From positions 1-48,616 of the forward strand of contig CALXXN010000003.1 of the NCBI GenBank assembly GCA_944392695.1: a stretch of 48,616 bases of DNA, in the 5' to 3' direction. Within the stretch, counting starts at the first letter, position 1. Every line of letters starts with the position of its first letter. Of this stretch, positions 1-7,213 are shown piece by piece. The stretch comes from an uncultured Spirochaetales bacterium. Lineage in GTDB: Bacteria; Spirochaetota; Spirochaetia; Sphaerochaetales; Sphaerochaetaceae. Under the pieces are notes generated by a model. The model did no database searches, was not told where the DNA came from, and was given only the letters and a program-made list of their open reading frames with translations. The translations under genes were made by a program, and so were the position numbers.

Positions 1-225
1 TCAAGGAATGGGAACAGATACACATGCAGGCATTGCGGCAGCAGAATGCATGCCGACACGAATGCCGCCATCAACATCCGCGACAACTACATCACCCGGG
101 TCATGCAATCCGGGCAGGCTGCAGTCAATCAGCCGTATGGATGGAGTGCCACAGGCAGACCGGAAACGGAGCCTGTGGAGAAAACACTCACGTCCAAGCC
201 TTCAGGCTTGCCTGAAGGTCGTTGA
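1..225 (+). CDS. tnpB: TnpB (IS200/IS605-type RNA-guided nuclease), C-terminal fragment, 5' end outside window
   Basis: Frame 1 is open from the window edge to TGA at 223-225. It reads through a zinc-ribbon half with CxxC (C-R-H-C), then the H-A-D-x-N-A-A-x-N-I signature that ends the RuvC/zinc-ribbon part of TnpB proteins, followed by a low-complexity tail ending LPEGR. In this family the upstream part carries the RuvC catalytic residues, and the protein is a nuclease guided by an RNA made from the 3' end of its own gene and the element's right end. Only about 74 residues are visible, so activity cannot be judged. The next gene starts 1 base after the stop. The motif makes the family call fairly safe; whether this is IS605, IS607 or a solo TnpB cannot be seen. 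Confidence 0.8.
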   Translation, partial: SRNGNRYTCRHCGSRMHADTNAAINIRDNYITRVMQSGQAAVNQPYGWSATGRPETEPVEKTLTSKPSGLPEGR

Positions 226-226
226 C
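149..226 (+). ncRNA. Putative omega-RNA 3' part / right end of the IS element
   Basis: Two hairpins sit at the 3' end of tnpB. The first pairs CCACAGGC (149-156) with GCCTGTGG (171-178) and encloses a CCG-GAAA-CGG mini-hairpin. The second is an 8-bp stem, CCTTCAGG/CCTGAAGG (199-206 with 211-218), with a CTTG loop, followed by GTTGAC. A structured RNA overlapping the tnpB 3' end and closed by a terminal palindrome is the usual layout of omega-RNA (reRNA) and of IS200/IS605 right ends. The element boundary is inferred to lie close to 226. The 5' extent of the RNA is not resolved. Confidence 0.55.
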
Positions 227-1885
227 ATGGACAGAGGAAAGATCCATCTGCCTATTGGCATCACGGACTTCAAGGAAATCCGTGGGAACGGTTATCACTA
301 CATCGACAAGACAGCATCAATCAAGGAGATCATTGGGGGCCGCACCATTGCCTCGCTCATGATCCGCCCTCGTGGATTCGGGAAGACCCTGCTCCTGGAG
401 ACGATGAAGGCCTTCCTGGATGTCAGGGAGGACAACAGGGCTCTCTTCGAGGGCCTTGCCATCATGGATGATGAAGACTTCGTAGAGGAGTGGATGAACA
501 AGTACCCAGTCATCCACATCTCATTCAAGGATGTCGGTGGATCAACTTTCGGCCAAGCCATGGAGGCTCTAAGGCATGAGCTTAAGTCACTCTACGAGTC
601 ATACTCCTTCATTGAGGAGCACATCGAATGGGAGGTGGAAAAGGAGAAGTTCCATCACTTCCTGACGGGTGATGTTGACGACATCCATATCTGGAATGCG
701 CTTGGGCTCCTTACACGGATCCTTCACAGGCACTATGGAAAGAGCGTCTTCATACTTGTCGATGACTACGACGCACCCCTGCGGGTTGCCCCGCAGTATG
801 GCTATTACAAGGAGATGCAGGGTGTCATCATCTCCATGCTATTACGGGTCCTCAAGGACTGCTCTGACACTGAGAGGGGCATCCTGACAGGTTACCTTAG
901 GCATACACCAGACAGCCTCATCTCAGGTTTGAACAACATGATGACATGTTCTGTGATTGATGACTGGTTTGATTCCGCCTTTGGTTTCACGGAAGACGAG
1001 GTCGCAAGGCTTCTTGAGGAGACAGGCCTTACGGACAAGGCTGATGAAGTTAGGAAGTGGTACGGTGGATACTCGATAGGGAGTGAGTCCCTATATACGC
1101 CATCCTCTGTCCTCAAGCATGTAGCCAGGCTTCTTGAAGACAATGATGCAAGACTCCAAGCCTATCCTGTAGACCAGGAGGTGAAGGACGACCTCCGGTA
1201 CATGCTTGATGTTTTCGAGGCGGATGAGGGCTGGTGGTATGAGGACCTCATCAAAGGTTGCACTAAATGGCAGAGGATCAGGGCGACTGCTTCATATGAC
1301 AAATTGCTTTCGGATCCTTTGAACCTCTGGACCTACTATCTGATGAGGGGATACCTGACACTGGCAGGTCCATATCAGCCAAATGGTGAGACGGAACTCA
1401 GGATCCCCAATGAGGAAATCCGATGCCTCTTCGCCACTTGTGTTGATGAATGGTTTTCGGATTATGTCATCAAGAGTGACAGGAAACCTCTTTTTGATGC
1501 GATTTGGAAGCGCGATGCCAGCAGCCTTGCTTCCATCATTTCAACATACCTGAGGCAGACGATAAGCTACCATGATTATGACGAAGTCTATTATCATGCC
1601 TTCCTTGCGGGAGTCCTTTCAGGTGCTGGTTATATTGTGAAATCGAACATGGAATCAGGAGAGGGAAGACCTGACTTGCTTGTCTTGGATCGGAATGATG
1701 ACAAGGCTGCCGTCTTCGAACTGAAGCATGCCTCCAGCCGTGATGACATGAAGAATGCCGCTGAAGGTGCACTCCGGCAGGCGGAGGAAAGAGGCTACGG
1801 AGGCGATCTTGACAATTATGATGAGATCATCCGCTATGGTGTCTCATTCTTCAAGAAGCGTGCCTTCGTCGAAGTCGCCGGTTGA
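227..1885 (+). CDS. AAA-ATPase-like protein with C-terminal PD-(D/E)XK nuclease-like domain
   Basis: This is a 552-residue protein of the AAA-ATPase-like / PD-(D/E)XK family that is multicopy in gut bacteria; its biological role is not settled. The N-terminus has the family opening (LPIG..F..IR..GY.YIDKT, residues 8-29), a variant P-loop RPRGFGKT (about 47-54) and a Walker-B-like ILVDDYDAP near residues 175-183. The C-terminal part has the nuclease-like pattern G-R-P-D near 479-482 and E-L-K near 498-500. An in-frame extension back to position 8 exists but overlaps tnpB in another frame and has no family similarity, so the ATG at 227 is preferred. The only Shine-Dalgarno-like sequence, GAAGG, lies in the 3' arm of the IS end hairpin. 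The 3' end overlaps the convergent TPR gene by 42 bases. Confidence 0.85.
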   Translation: MDRGKIHLPIGITDFKEIRGNGYHYIDKTASIKEIIGGRTIASLMIRPRGFGKTLLLETMKAFLDVREDNRALFEGLAIMDDEDFVEEWMNKYPVIHISFKDVGGSTFGQAMEALRHELKSLYESYSFIEEHIEWEVEKEKFHHFLTGDVDDIHIWNALGLLTRILHRHYGKSVFILVDDYDAPLRVAPQYGYYKEMQGVIISMLLRVLKDCSDTERGILTGYLRHTPDSLISGLNNMMTCSVIDDWFDSAFGFTEDEVARLLEETGLTDKADEVRKWYGGYSIGSESLYTPSSVLKHVARLLEDNDARLQAYPVDQEVKDDLRYMLDVFEADEGWWYEDLIKGCTKWQRIRATASYDKLLSDPLNLWTYYLMRGYLTLAGPYQPNGETELRIPNEEIRCLFATCVDEWFSDYVIKSDRKPLFDAIWKRDASSLASIISTYLRQTISYHDYDEVYYHAFLAGVLSGAGYIVKSNMESGEGRPDLLVLDRNDDKAAVFELKHASSRDDMKNAAEGALRQAEERGYGGDLDNYDEIIRYGVSFFKKRAFVEVAG

Positions 1886-2587
1886 TTCCACTGCCTCCTG
1901 TGCAGGATGACCCGGTTCCTTCAAGCCATAACCCCGGCGTTCTTCAGTCCCTGTCCGTCTTTCCTTGCCAGAGGCGAGGTCTGCAAGGGCGGAGTCGATG
2001 TCGTGGGGAGGGATCGTGGGGGCAGTGATCCTGTCCGGATCCGTCCAGACAGCTTCCACGCTTGTGCTGGCAAGGGATGCGAAGTAGGCATCATCCTTGG
2101 CGAGTATGCCAAGGGCTGCCTGGTTCGTGGGCTCGTAGTAAAGCACACGCTTTGCGTATTCCACGGCCCTGTCGTGGTGGAAGAAGGTCTCGTTGAATGA
2201 GGCCAGGGCGGACAAGGCCTCGATGTTCGCGGGATCGAAGCTGAGCACGTCCTCCATCAAGGCCTCCCAGGAGCGCAGCTTCCCCTGGCTCCTGAGTGCG
2301 GAGGCCTTGAGATAGTTGAACCTCAATGAGGTCGGATCCATGGCAAGCCCCTCATCCGCCACCTTGATGGCTCCATCCTCATCACCCTGGCTGAGCAACA
2401 TGTAGGCGTAGTTGTATAAGACCCTGCTGTCATCAGGGTAGGAGAGGTAGGCCTCCTCCGCCATCTCAAGGCTCACGGCAGGGTCGGAGGAGCCCACGAG
2501 CAGGGCATCGGCCACTGGGCCTGTGCCCTGGCAGGATGCGAGCAGGAGGACGGAAAGCAGGATGGCGGCGAGCCTAGCCAAGGACAC
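1844..2587 (-). CDS. TPR-repeat lipoprotein
   Basis: A 247-residue exported protein. Residues 1-19 form a lipoprotein signal with lipobox L-L-A-S-C, so Cys19 is the likely lipidated residue. The mature part is helical, with TPR-like units around 'A-E-E-A-Y-L-S-Y-P-D-D', 'A-I-K-V-A-D-E-G-L-A-M-D-P' and 'A-V-E-Y-A-K-R-V-L-Y-Y-E-P', spaced by about 34 residues. The C-terminal 50 residues are charged and look disordered. TPR lipoproteins usually scaffold protein complexes at the membrane, but no partner can be named here. It overlaps the end of the upstream uracil phosphoribosyltransferase-like gene by 14 bases, so the two are probably co-transcribed. Its own 3' end runs 42 bases into the convergent ATPase gene. 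Confidence 0.8.
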   Translation of the reverse strand: MSLARLAAILLSVLLLASCQGTGPVADALLVGSSDPAVSLEMAEEAYLSYPDDSRVLYNYAYMLLSQGDEDGAIKVADEGLAMDPTSLRFNYLKASALRSQGKLRSWEALMEDVLSFDPANIEALSALASFNETFFHHDRAVEYAKRVLYYEPTNQAALGILAKDDAYFASLASTSVEAVWTDPDRITAPTIPPHDIDSALADLASGKERRTGTEERRGYGLKEPGHPAQEAVESTGDFDEGTLLEE

Positions 2588-3620
2588 GCTCCTCGATCGC
2601 CCTGACCTGGTCGCGGTAGAGGTTGACGATCTGCTGGCCGTAATCAGCGATCAGCTGGACCATGCCACGTGGATGCTCACCATCGACGCCATTGAGGCGG
2701 TCTCCTGCGTCCCCCAGTCCTGGGAGTATGTAGGCACGTTCATTCAACACAGGGTCCATCCAGAGCGTGTACACCTCCGCTTCAGGAATCGCGCGTACGA
2801 TCCTGAGCGAACCCTTCAATGCGCTGATCACATTGATGAACTTGATGCTCTTAGGCCTCACCCCGCTGTCCTTGAGGTACTTCACGATGGTGACCAGGGA
2901 TCCTCCTGTCGCATTCATCGGGTCTGCGAAGACCAGGTCCTTGCCATCAAGCTCATCAAGGTCGAAGTAGGACTTGTCCAGGTCAAGCACGTAGCGCATG
3001 TCCTTCTCGGTGCAGCTCTCGTCACGTTTGATCCTGAAGAGGGCGAAGGGCGTCATGTAGCCATCGCTCGAGTAGTCCTGGATCTCCTTGCTGATGATCA
3101 TCGAAGGCAGCAGGGCACCTCTTAGCATGACACACATCACACTGTCGTGGATCTGGCTGTCTATGTCAGGGATGCGGTGTACCGCATAGTTCTGATGGGG
3201 GATGGTCACAGGGGTGCGCTGTATGATCGAGCGCTTGCTTGAGAGCGCCCTGTCGGTATAGACGTGGGCGAAGAGGAGCTCGTAGGCCCTCTGGATGTAG
3301 TAGAGGAACTCCTCATGACCGGTCTCAGGAGAACGCAGCCTCGCTACAAGGCGGCTTGCTTCAGCGTGCTGTTCACGAGGTGTCTCGAAGGAGTAGACAT
3401 GGATGCGTGGCTCGTCCTTCATGACCTCCTCGAGCCTGTGCCCCATCTTCTTGGAAAGCGAGACCATGGCCGCCATATCGTGGGAGTGGTCTTCTGAGAG
3501 GGCTTCGCATTCAACCATGTAGGCCTGGTAGATGTCCCACATCTCCTCAAGGAGGACGCCGTCGTTATCCTTCAGCCAGCCGTCAAGATCGGCTGCATGC
3601 AATGTGATTCTGCCTTTCAT
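2574..3620 (-). CDS. Uracil phosphoribosyltransferase-like protein with long N-terminal extension
   Basis: This 348-residue protein ends in a recognisable phosphoribosyltransferase domain. The PRPP loop is DPMNATGGS (about 232-240), followed by F-I-N-V-I-S-A-L-K-G and the uracil-site segment G-L-G-D-A-G-D-R (near 300), all as in UPRTase, which makes UMP from uracil and PRPP. Bacterial Upp is about 210 residues, so roughly 140 N-terminal residues are extra; they are helical, acidic and unassigned. A GTG at 3644 would add 8 residues. The ATG at 3620 is chosen because a TATCAT -10 hexamer (3627-3632) lies 6 bases upstream, which implies a leaderless mRNA. It is divergent from adk and probably co-transcribed with the TPR lipoprotein. 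The catalytic domain is clear; true uracil specificity is inferred. Confidence 0.82.
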   Translation of the reverse strand: MKGRITLHAADLDGWLKDNDGVLLEEMWDIYQAYMVECEALSEDHSHDMAAMVSLSKKMGHRLEEVMKDEPRIHVYSFETPREQHAEASRLVARLRSPETGHEEFLYYIQRAYELLFAHVYTDRALSSKRSIIQRTPVTIPHQNYAVHRIPDIDSQIHDSVMCVMLRGALLPSMIISKEIQDYSSDGYMTPFALFRIKRDESCTEKDMRYVLDLDKSYFDLDELDGKDLVFADPMNATGGSLVTIVKYLKDSGVRPKSIKFINVISALKGSLRIVRAIPEAEVYTLWMDPVLNERAYILPGLGDAGDRLNGVDGEHPRGMVQLIADYGQQIVNLYRDQVRAIEERVLG

Positions 3621-3626
3621 ACCCCT

Positions 3627-3632
3627 ATGATA
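3627..3632 (-). promoter_or_regulatory. -10 hexamer of the uracil phosphoribosyltransferase-like gene (leaderless)
   Basis: TATCAT on the minus strand ends 6 bases before the ATG at 3620, so the expected transcription start falls on the A of the start codon. There is no well-spaced Shine-Dalgarno. No clear -35 is seen. Confidence 0.4.
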
Positions 3633-3677
3633 ACCCACCTCCACCCATCCGAGCTACCAAAAGACAGCTGGATTGGT

Positions 3678-3683
3678 TAGAAT
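3678..3683 (+). promoter_or_regulatory. -10 hexamer of adk
   Basis: TAGAAT preceded by GGT. It leaves a leader of about 27 bases that contains AGGAG, 10 bases before the ATG. It is divergent from the uracil phosphoribosyltransferase-like promoter 45 bases away. Confidence 0.4.
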
Positions 3684-3716
3684 CAGGGACACTTGATCAA
3701 TAGGAGCGCAGAATAT

Positions 3717-4343
3717 ATGAAGCTTGTATTCCTAGGCCCTCCCGGAGCGGGCAAGGGCACAATCGCAGCCGAGGCCAAGAAGGTCTATGGCATCCCACAT
3801 ATCTCAACGGGAGACCTCTTCCGTGCGAACATCAAGAACGGCACGGAGCTTGGCAAGCGTGTCCAGGCCATCCTGGCTGCTGGCGACCTCGTCCCAGATG
3901 AGGTGACGATTGCCATGGTCGAGGACAGGCTGGAGGAAGATGACGCCAAGGCTGGTTTCATCCTCGACGGCTTTCCACGCACGATCGCCCAGGCCGATGC
4001 CCTTGCTGGCATGACCCAGCTCGACAGGGTAGTAAACTTCGTCCTTGACAAGGAAGCCATCGTCCGCCGCCTTTCGGGCCGCCGTGTGTGCAAGTCCACA
4101 GGCCGCACCTACCACATCCTCTACAACCCTCCTAAGGTCGAGGGCATCGATGATGAGACCGGTGAGCCACTGATCCAGAGGGATGACGACAAGGAGGAGG
4201 CGATCCGCAACCGCCTCGAGGTCTACGAAGCCTCCACGGCCCCTCTGATCGACTACTACCGCACCAAGGGCCTCCTGGTCGACATCGACGCATCCAAGAG
4301 CCCTGAGGAAGTCCTCAAGTCAATGGTCGAAGCACTCAGCTGA
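3717..4343 (+). CDS. adk: Adenylate kinase
   Basis: A 208-residue adenylate kinase (ATP + AMP to 2 ADP), cytoplasmic. The P-loop GPPGAGKGT is at residues 7-15, followed by the AMP-site segment S-T-G-D-L-F-R and the G-F-P-R-T motif. The long LID begins with G-R-R-V-C near residue 120. The LID has one Cys (V-C-K-S-T-G-R-T-Y-H) where zinc-binding enzymes have C-x-x-C, so it is the non-zinc type. The start is the ATG at 3717, with AGGAG 10 bases upstream, rather than an upstream TTG. It is monocistronic, with a hairpin terminator just after it. Confidence 0.96.
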   Translation: MKLVFLGPPGAGKGTIAAEAKKVYGIPHISTGDLFRANIKNGTELGKRVQAILAAGDLVPDEVTIAMVEDRLEEDDAKAGFILDGFPRTIAQADALAGMTQLDRVVNFVLDKEAIVRRLSGRRVCKSTGRTYHILYNPPKVEGIDDETGEPLIQRDDDKEEAIRNRLEVYEASTAPLIDYYRTKGLLVDIDASKSPEEVLKSMVEALS

Positions 4344-4369
4344 GACCAAGCGGTGAGATGAAAGCAAGA

Positions 4370-4400
4370 AGACCGTCCTGCATCGTGGGGCGGTCTCTTA
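4370..4400 (+). terminator. Terminator between adk and the HNH gene
   Basis: Stem AGACCG...CGGTCT (4370-4375 with 4391-4396), extended inward by CC/GG past a mismatch, then CTTAAT. The T-tract is poor, so efficiency is uncertain. It lies at the convergent junction and may serve both strands. Confidence 0.5.
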
Positions 4401-5183
4401 ATGTCTGAACACCATGTCGTTGTGGTATTCGAGGAAGTCCCTGCGTGGCCAACGCTGGCTGTTGCGTGGCAGCCTGATCTCCTGCCCATCGTAGGACAAG
4501 AGGGCGTCCTTGACCATGTCATCCTTGATATCAGATGAGACCCTGACAGCGAAAGTCGAAGCATCGATTGTCATGTAGCCACTGTCGAAGGCCTTGTCGA
4601 GGAAGACGTTCAACAAGAGTCCATTGCGTGGATTCAAGCGGTTATCGGCATCGACGCTCCAGGGGACGATGTGGCTTGCCACCAGGAAGTCAGCCTGCTT
4701 CATGCCTGAAAGACAACAGCTCTCCCCATAGCCCCTGAGGAGGTAGAGCCTGAAGGCCTCCTGTCCCCGCCTCCACTTGACGATCCTCAGCTGGTCATCT
4801 TCATGGAAGCTCCTTGTGAGGCCTTCAAGACCATCATCGAAGATGTATGACCTGTCTTCACTTGAGGCTGCCCCGCTTGAGGCCTTTAAGCGTTCATGGA
4901 TTTCCTGCGCATCCTCGAAGAGCTGGCCCGGCTTGTCCACATAATACGCCCAGACCTCCCTGTCGGTCCTGGCGCCATTTGAGAACCCCTTTCCAGGATC
5001 CGATGCGTCAAGTGACTTGAGGTTTCCAAGCTTGAAGACGACCGCACCAACGCTGCGTCCAAGGAAGGCCGCAAGCTCCTGGACCTCCTTCGTCGTCTTG
5101 TCATGTCTGGATGAGGGCAGCTGGTAATACAGGCGTAGTGCCAAAGTGACCTCATCCCTGCTCCAATTCTTCCTCTCTTCCAT
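4398..5183 (-). CDS. HNH endonuclease domain protein
   Basis: A 261-residue protein. The N-terminal half (W-S-R-D-E-V-T-L-A-L-R-L-Y-Y and G-R-S-V-G-A-V-V-F-K-L-G-N-L) matches the SANT/HTH-like front of proteins that end in an HNH_2 domain. The C-terminal domain has A-S-H-I-V-P-W (near 167-173), D-x-x-x-R-L-N-P-x-N-G-L-L-L-N and a following L-D-x-A-F-D, the HNH_2 nuclease pattern found in restriction-like proteins. Metal-dependent DNA cleavage is the family expectation. No methyltransferase or other defence gene is adjacent, so its role is unknown. There is no good Shine-Dalgarno; a weak TAGCCT lies 6 bases before the ATG. Confidence 0.8.
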   Translation of the reverse strand: MEERKNWSRDEVTLALRLYYQLPSSRHDKTTKEVQELAAFLGRSVGAVVFKLGNLKSLDASDPGKGFSNGARTDREVWAYYVDKPGQLFEDAQEIHERLKASSGAASSEDRSYIFDDGLEGLTRSFHEDDQLRIVKWRRGQEAFRLYLLRGYGESCCLSGMKQADFLVASHIVPWSVDADNRLNPRNGLLLNVFLDKAFDSGYMTIDASTFAVRVSSDIKDDMVKDALLSYDGQEIRLPRNSQRWPRRDFLEYHNDMVFRH

Positions 5184-5279
5184 GCATCCAGGCTACAGCC
5201 AGGCTGGAGGGAATGCAAGATGGCTTTTTCATTGAAGTCCTTGGCAAGGATTGAGGAAGGCAAGGAAGGGCAGGCTTGT

Positions 5280-5285
5280 TAGAAT
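5280..5285 (+). promoter_or_regulatory. Extended -10 promoter of the GH13 gene
   Basis: TGT-TAGAAT (5277-5285), an extended -10. No convincing -35 is visible. The short leader carries a perfect AGGAGG (5294-5299), 5 bases before the ATG. Confidence 0.45.
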
Positions 5286-5304
5286 AGGGGACTAGGAGGA
5301 CCAT

Positions 5305-7143
5305 ATGGATCTTGGAAAGCTGGTCACAAGCCAGGTCTCTGCAGAGTATGTCGAGCCACTCTTCCCGAAGGAAGGGGAGCCTGTATCCGTCGCACTTGAT
5401 TTCTCACCGCTTGTAGAAGTGGGTACTGTGATGTGCGTCAGCAACCACAAGGGGTTGAACTGGCGCCACAACCCTGCCAGGAGGGAGGGTGGGCGTTTGT
5501 GGTTCACGCTTGAAGGCGCCTGGAATCCAGAGCTCCTGCGCTGGTACTTCGTCTTCGAAGCTGGTGGGCGTTTCCACTACTACTCCAAGCGTGGTGTCAC
5601 GACGTACCCGCCTGCGGCAAAGGACCACTTCCGCCTCAAGCCAGGCTTCGACAGCCCGGACTGGGTGGCTGGTGCGACCTGTTACCAGATCTTCCCTGAC
5701 CGCTTCGCCAATGGGGATGAGTCGAACGATGTCCATGATGGCGACTATGTCTACGATGGACACGCCGTCCAGGCACGTTCATTCTCCGACACGCCTGAGG
5801 ACTATTCCAAGGCCCACTGCCTTGATTTCTACAACGGTGACCTCAAGGGCATAGAGGACCACCTGGGCCATCTTGAGTCCATCGGCGTCAGCTGTATTTA
5901 CCTCAACCCGATCGTCGACAGCCGCACGATGCACCGCTTCGATGCTGTCGACTACTTCCATGTCGACCCGAAGCTGGGAGGTGATGAGGCGCTCTCATCA
6001 TTGATCGCACGCTGCCATGAGCGTGGCATCCGTGTCGTCGTGGACATCTCGATCAACCACAGCTCGACTGAGAACGCGTGGTTCATCAAGGCCAAGGCCG
6101 ATCCATCCAGCGAGGAGGCGGGCTTCTACTACTTCAATGAGGATGGCTCGATCTCCTGCTGGGATGATGTCCCCACCATGCCACAGCTGAATTTCAACAG
6201 CCAGCGCCTGAGGGACCTCCTTTACAGGGCGCCTGGCTCGGCGATGGGGAAGTTCCTCGTTCCCCCCTTCGGCCAGGATGGCTGGCGGCTTGATGTCGCA
6301 CCTGAGCTTGGACGTCATGGCCGTGACCAGCTGTGCAAGGAGGTCTGGAGGGAGGTCAGGAAGAGCCTCAGGAAGCTTTCAAAGGATTGCTATCTCGTCG
6401 GGGAGGATTGGAACGATGCTTCCGAGTACCTTGAAGGGGACATGTGGGATGCGACGATGAACTACATCGGATCGGGGCGCCCACTGCGCAGCTGGATGGG
6501 GGAACGCGACCGCTTCCTCACCTCCGCCTGGGGCCACAGCCCAGAGGCTGACAATCCTTATTCCGCCTCTGACCTCGCAGCAGCCTTGCAGGATGCCATG
6601 GACGCTGGTGCGGACCAGGCGAGGTTCTTCAGGATGAACCTCTTCGACTCCCATGACACATCCCGCCTCCACAACAACAAACTGGTCTACACGCAGGGCC
6701 GTTACAAAGGGGTGGTCATGGCACTCCACCTGCTGCCTGGCATGCCGAACACCTACTACGGAGACGAGGTCGGCCTGGCAGGACGCATGGGTTCTGTCGA
6801 AGGCAGCCGCTACCCGATGGAGTGGGACGAGGCGAAGTGGAACATGCCGGTTTACAGGACGCATCAGCTGATGGGCCGCATCCGCCGTGACAAGGACCTG
6901 GCCTATGCCTCGACTTGGTTCGAGCCGCTGGATGATGATGCCCTGCTCTTGATAAGGCGTAATGGTTCCAAGGCCTGGGCCCTGGTGTTGAACAAGGGAC
7001 CTCGGCGCAGCCTCCGTGTCGACAGCTGGCTCCTTGATGGCTTCCATGTCAAGGAAGCCCACGGGGCTGCGGTGGAGGGGCAGGGGCCTTGGGAGCTGGA
7101 CCTTGCACTCGACACTTCAGTCCTCATGTTACTTGGACGTTGA
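5305..7143 (+). CDS. GH13 alpha-amylase family enzyme (cyclomaltodextrinase/neopullulanase-like)
   Basis: A 612-residue glycoside hydrolase of family 13. An N-terminal beta-rich domain of about 120 residues (CBM34/N-domain type) precedes the barrel, which begins at A-T-C-Y-Q-I-F-P-D-R-F-A-N-G. Catalytic residues are visible: nucleophile Asp330 in G-W-R-L-D-V-A, acid/base Glu367 in V-G-E-D-W-N-D and the third Asp451 in F-D-S-H-D-T-S-R. The pattern P-G-M-P-N-T-Y-Y-G-D-E-V-G closes the barrel. There is no signal peptide, so it acts in the cytoplasm on imported maltodextrins or cyclodextrins. The exact specificity cannot be read from the sequence. It is monocistronic, divergent from the HNH gene, and ends in a good terminator. 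Confidence 0.9.
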   Translation: MDLGKLVTSQVSAEYVEPLFPKEGEPVSVALDFSPLVEVGTVMCVSNHKGLNWRHNPARREGGRLWFTLEGAWNPELLRWYFVFEAGGRFHYYSKRGVTTYPPAAKDHFRLKPGFDSPDWVAGATCYQIFPDRFANGDESNDVHDGDYVYDGHAVQARSFSDTPEDYSKAHCLDFYNGDLKGIEDHLGHLESIGVSCIYLNPIVDSRTMHRFDAVDYFHVDPKLGGDEALSSLIARCHERGIRVVVDISINHSSTENAWFIKAKADPSSEEAGFYYFNEDGSISCWDDVPTMPQLNFNSQRLRDLLYRAPGSAMGKFLVPPFGQDGWRLDVAPELGRHGRDQLCKEVWREVRKSLRKLSKDCYLVGEDWNDASEYLEGDMWDATMNYIGSGRPLRSWMGERDRFLTSAWGHSPEADNPYSASDLAAALQDAMDAGADQARFFRMNLFDSHDTSRLHNNKLVYTQGRYKGVVMALHLLPGMPNTYYGDEVGLAGRMGSVEGSRYPMEWDEAKWNMPVYRTHQLMGRIRRDKDLAYASTWFEPLDDDALLLIRRNGSKAWALVLNKGPRRSLRVDSWLLDGFHVKEAHGAAVEGQGPWELDLALDTSVLMLLGR

Positions 7144-7150
7144 GCAAAGC

Positions 7151-7189
7151 AGGCCGTCTTGTGTTGCATAAGATGGCCTCTTTCTGTTA
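7151..7189 (+). terminator. Intrinsic terminator after the GH13 gene
   Basis: A 10-bp stem, AGGCCGTCTT/AAGATGGCCT (7151-7160 with 7170-7179, one G-T pair), with a 9-base loop and the T-rich tail CTTTCTGTT. Confidence 0.7.
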
Positions 7190-7213
7190 ATGATGCCGCA
7201 AGGAGTTTGAGCC

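Noticed and set aside
8-226. Upstream in-frame extension of the AAA-ATPase gene
   Set aside because: It lies over the tnpB tail in another frame, has no family similarity, and the ATPase family start matches the ATG at 227.
7144-7213. Purine riboswitch before guaB
   Set aside because: The gap is only 70 bases, filled by the GH13 terminator and the ribosome site; no room for an aptamer.
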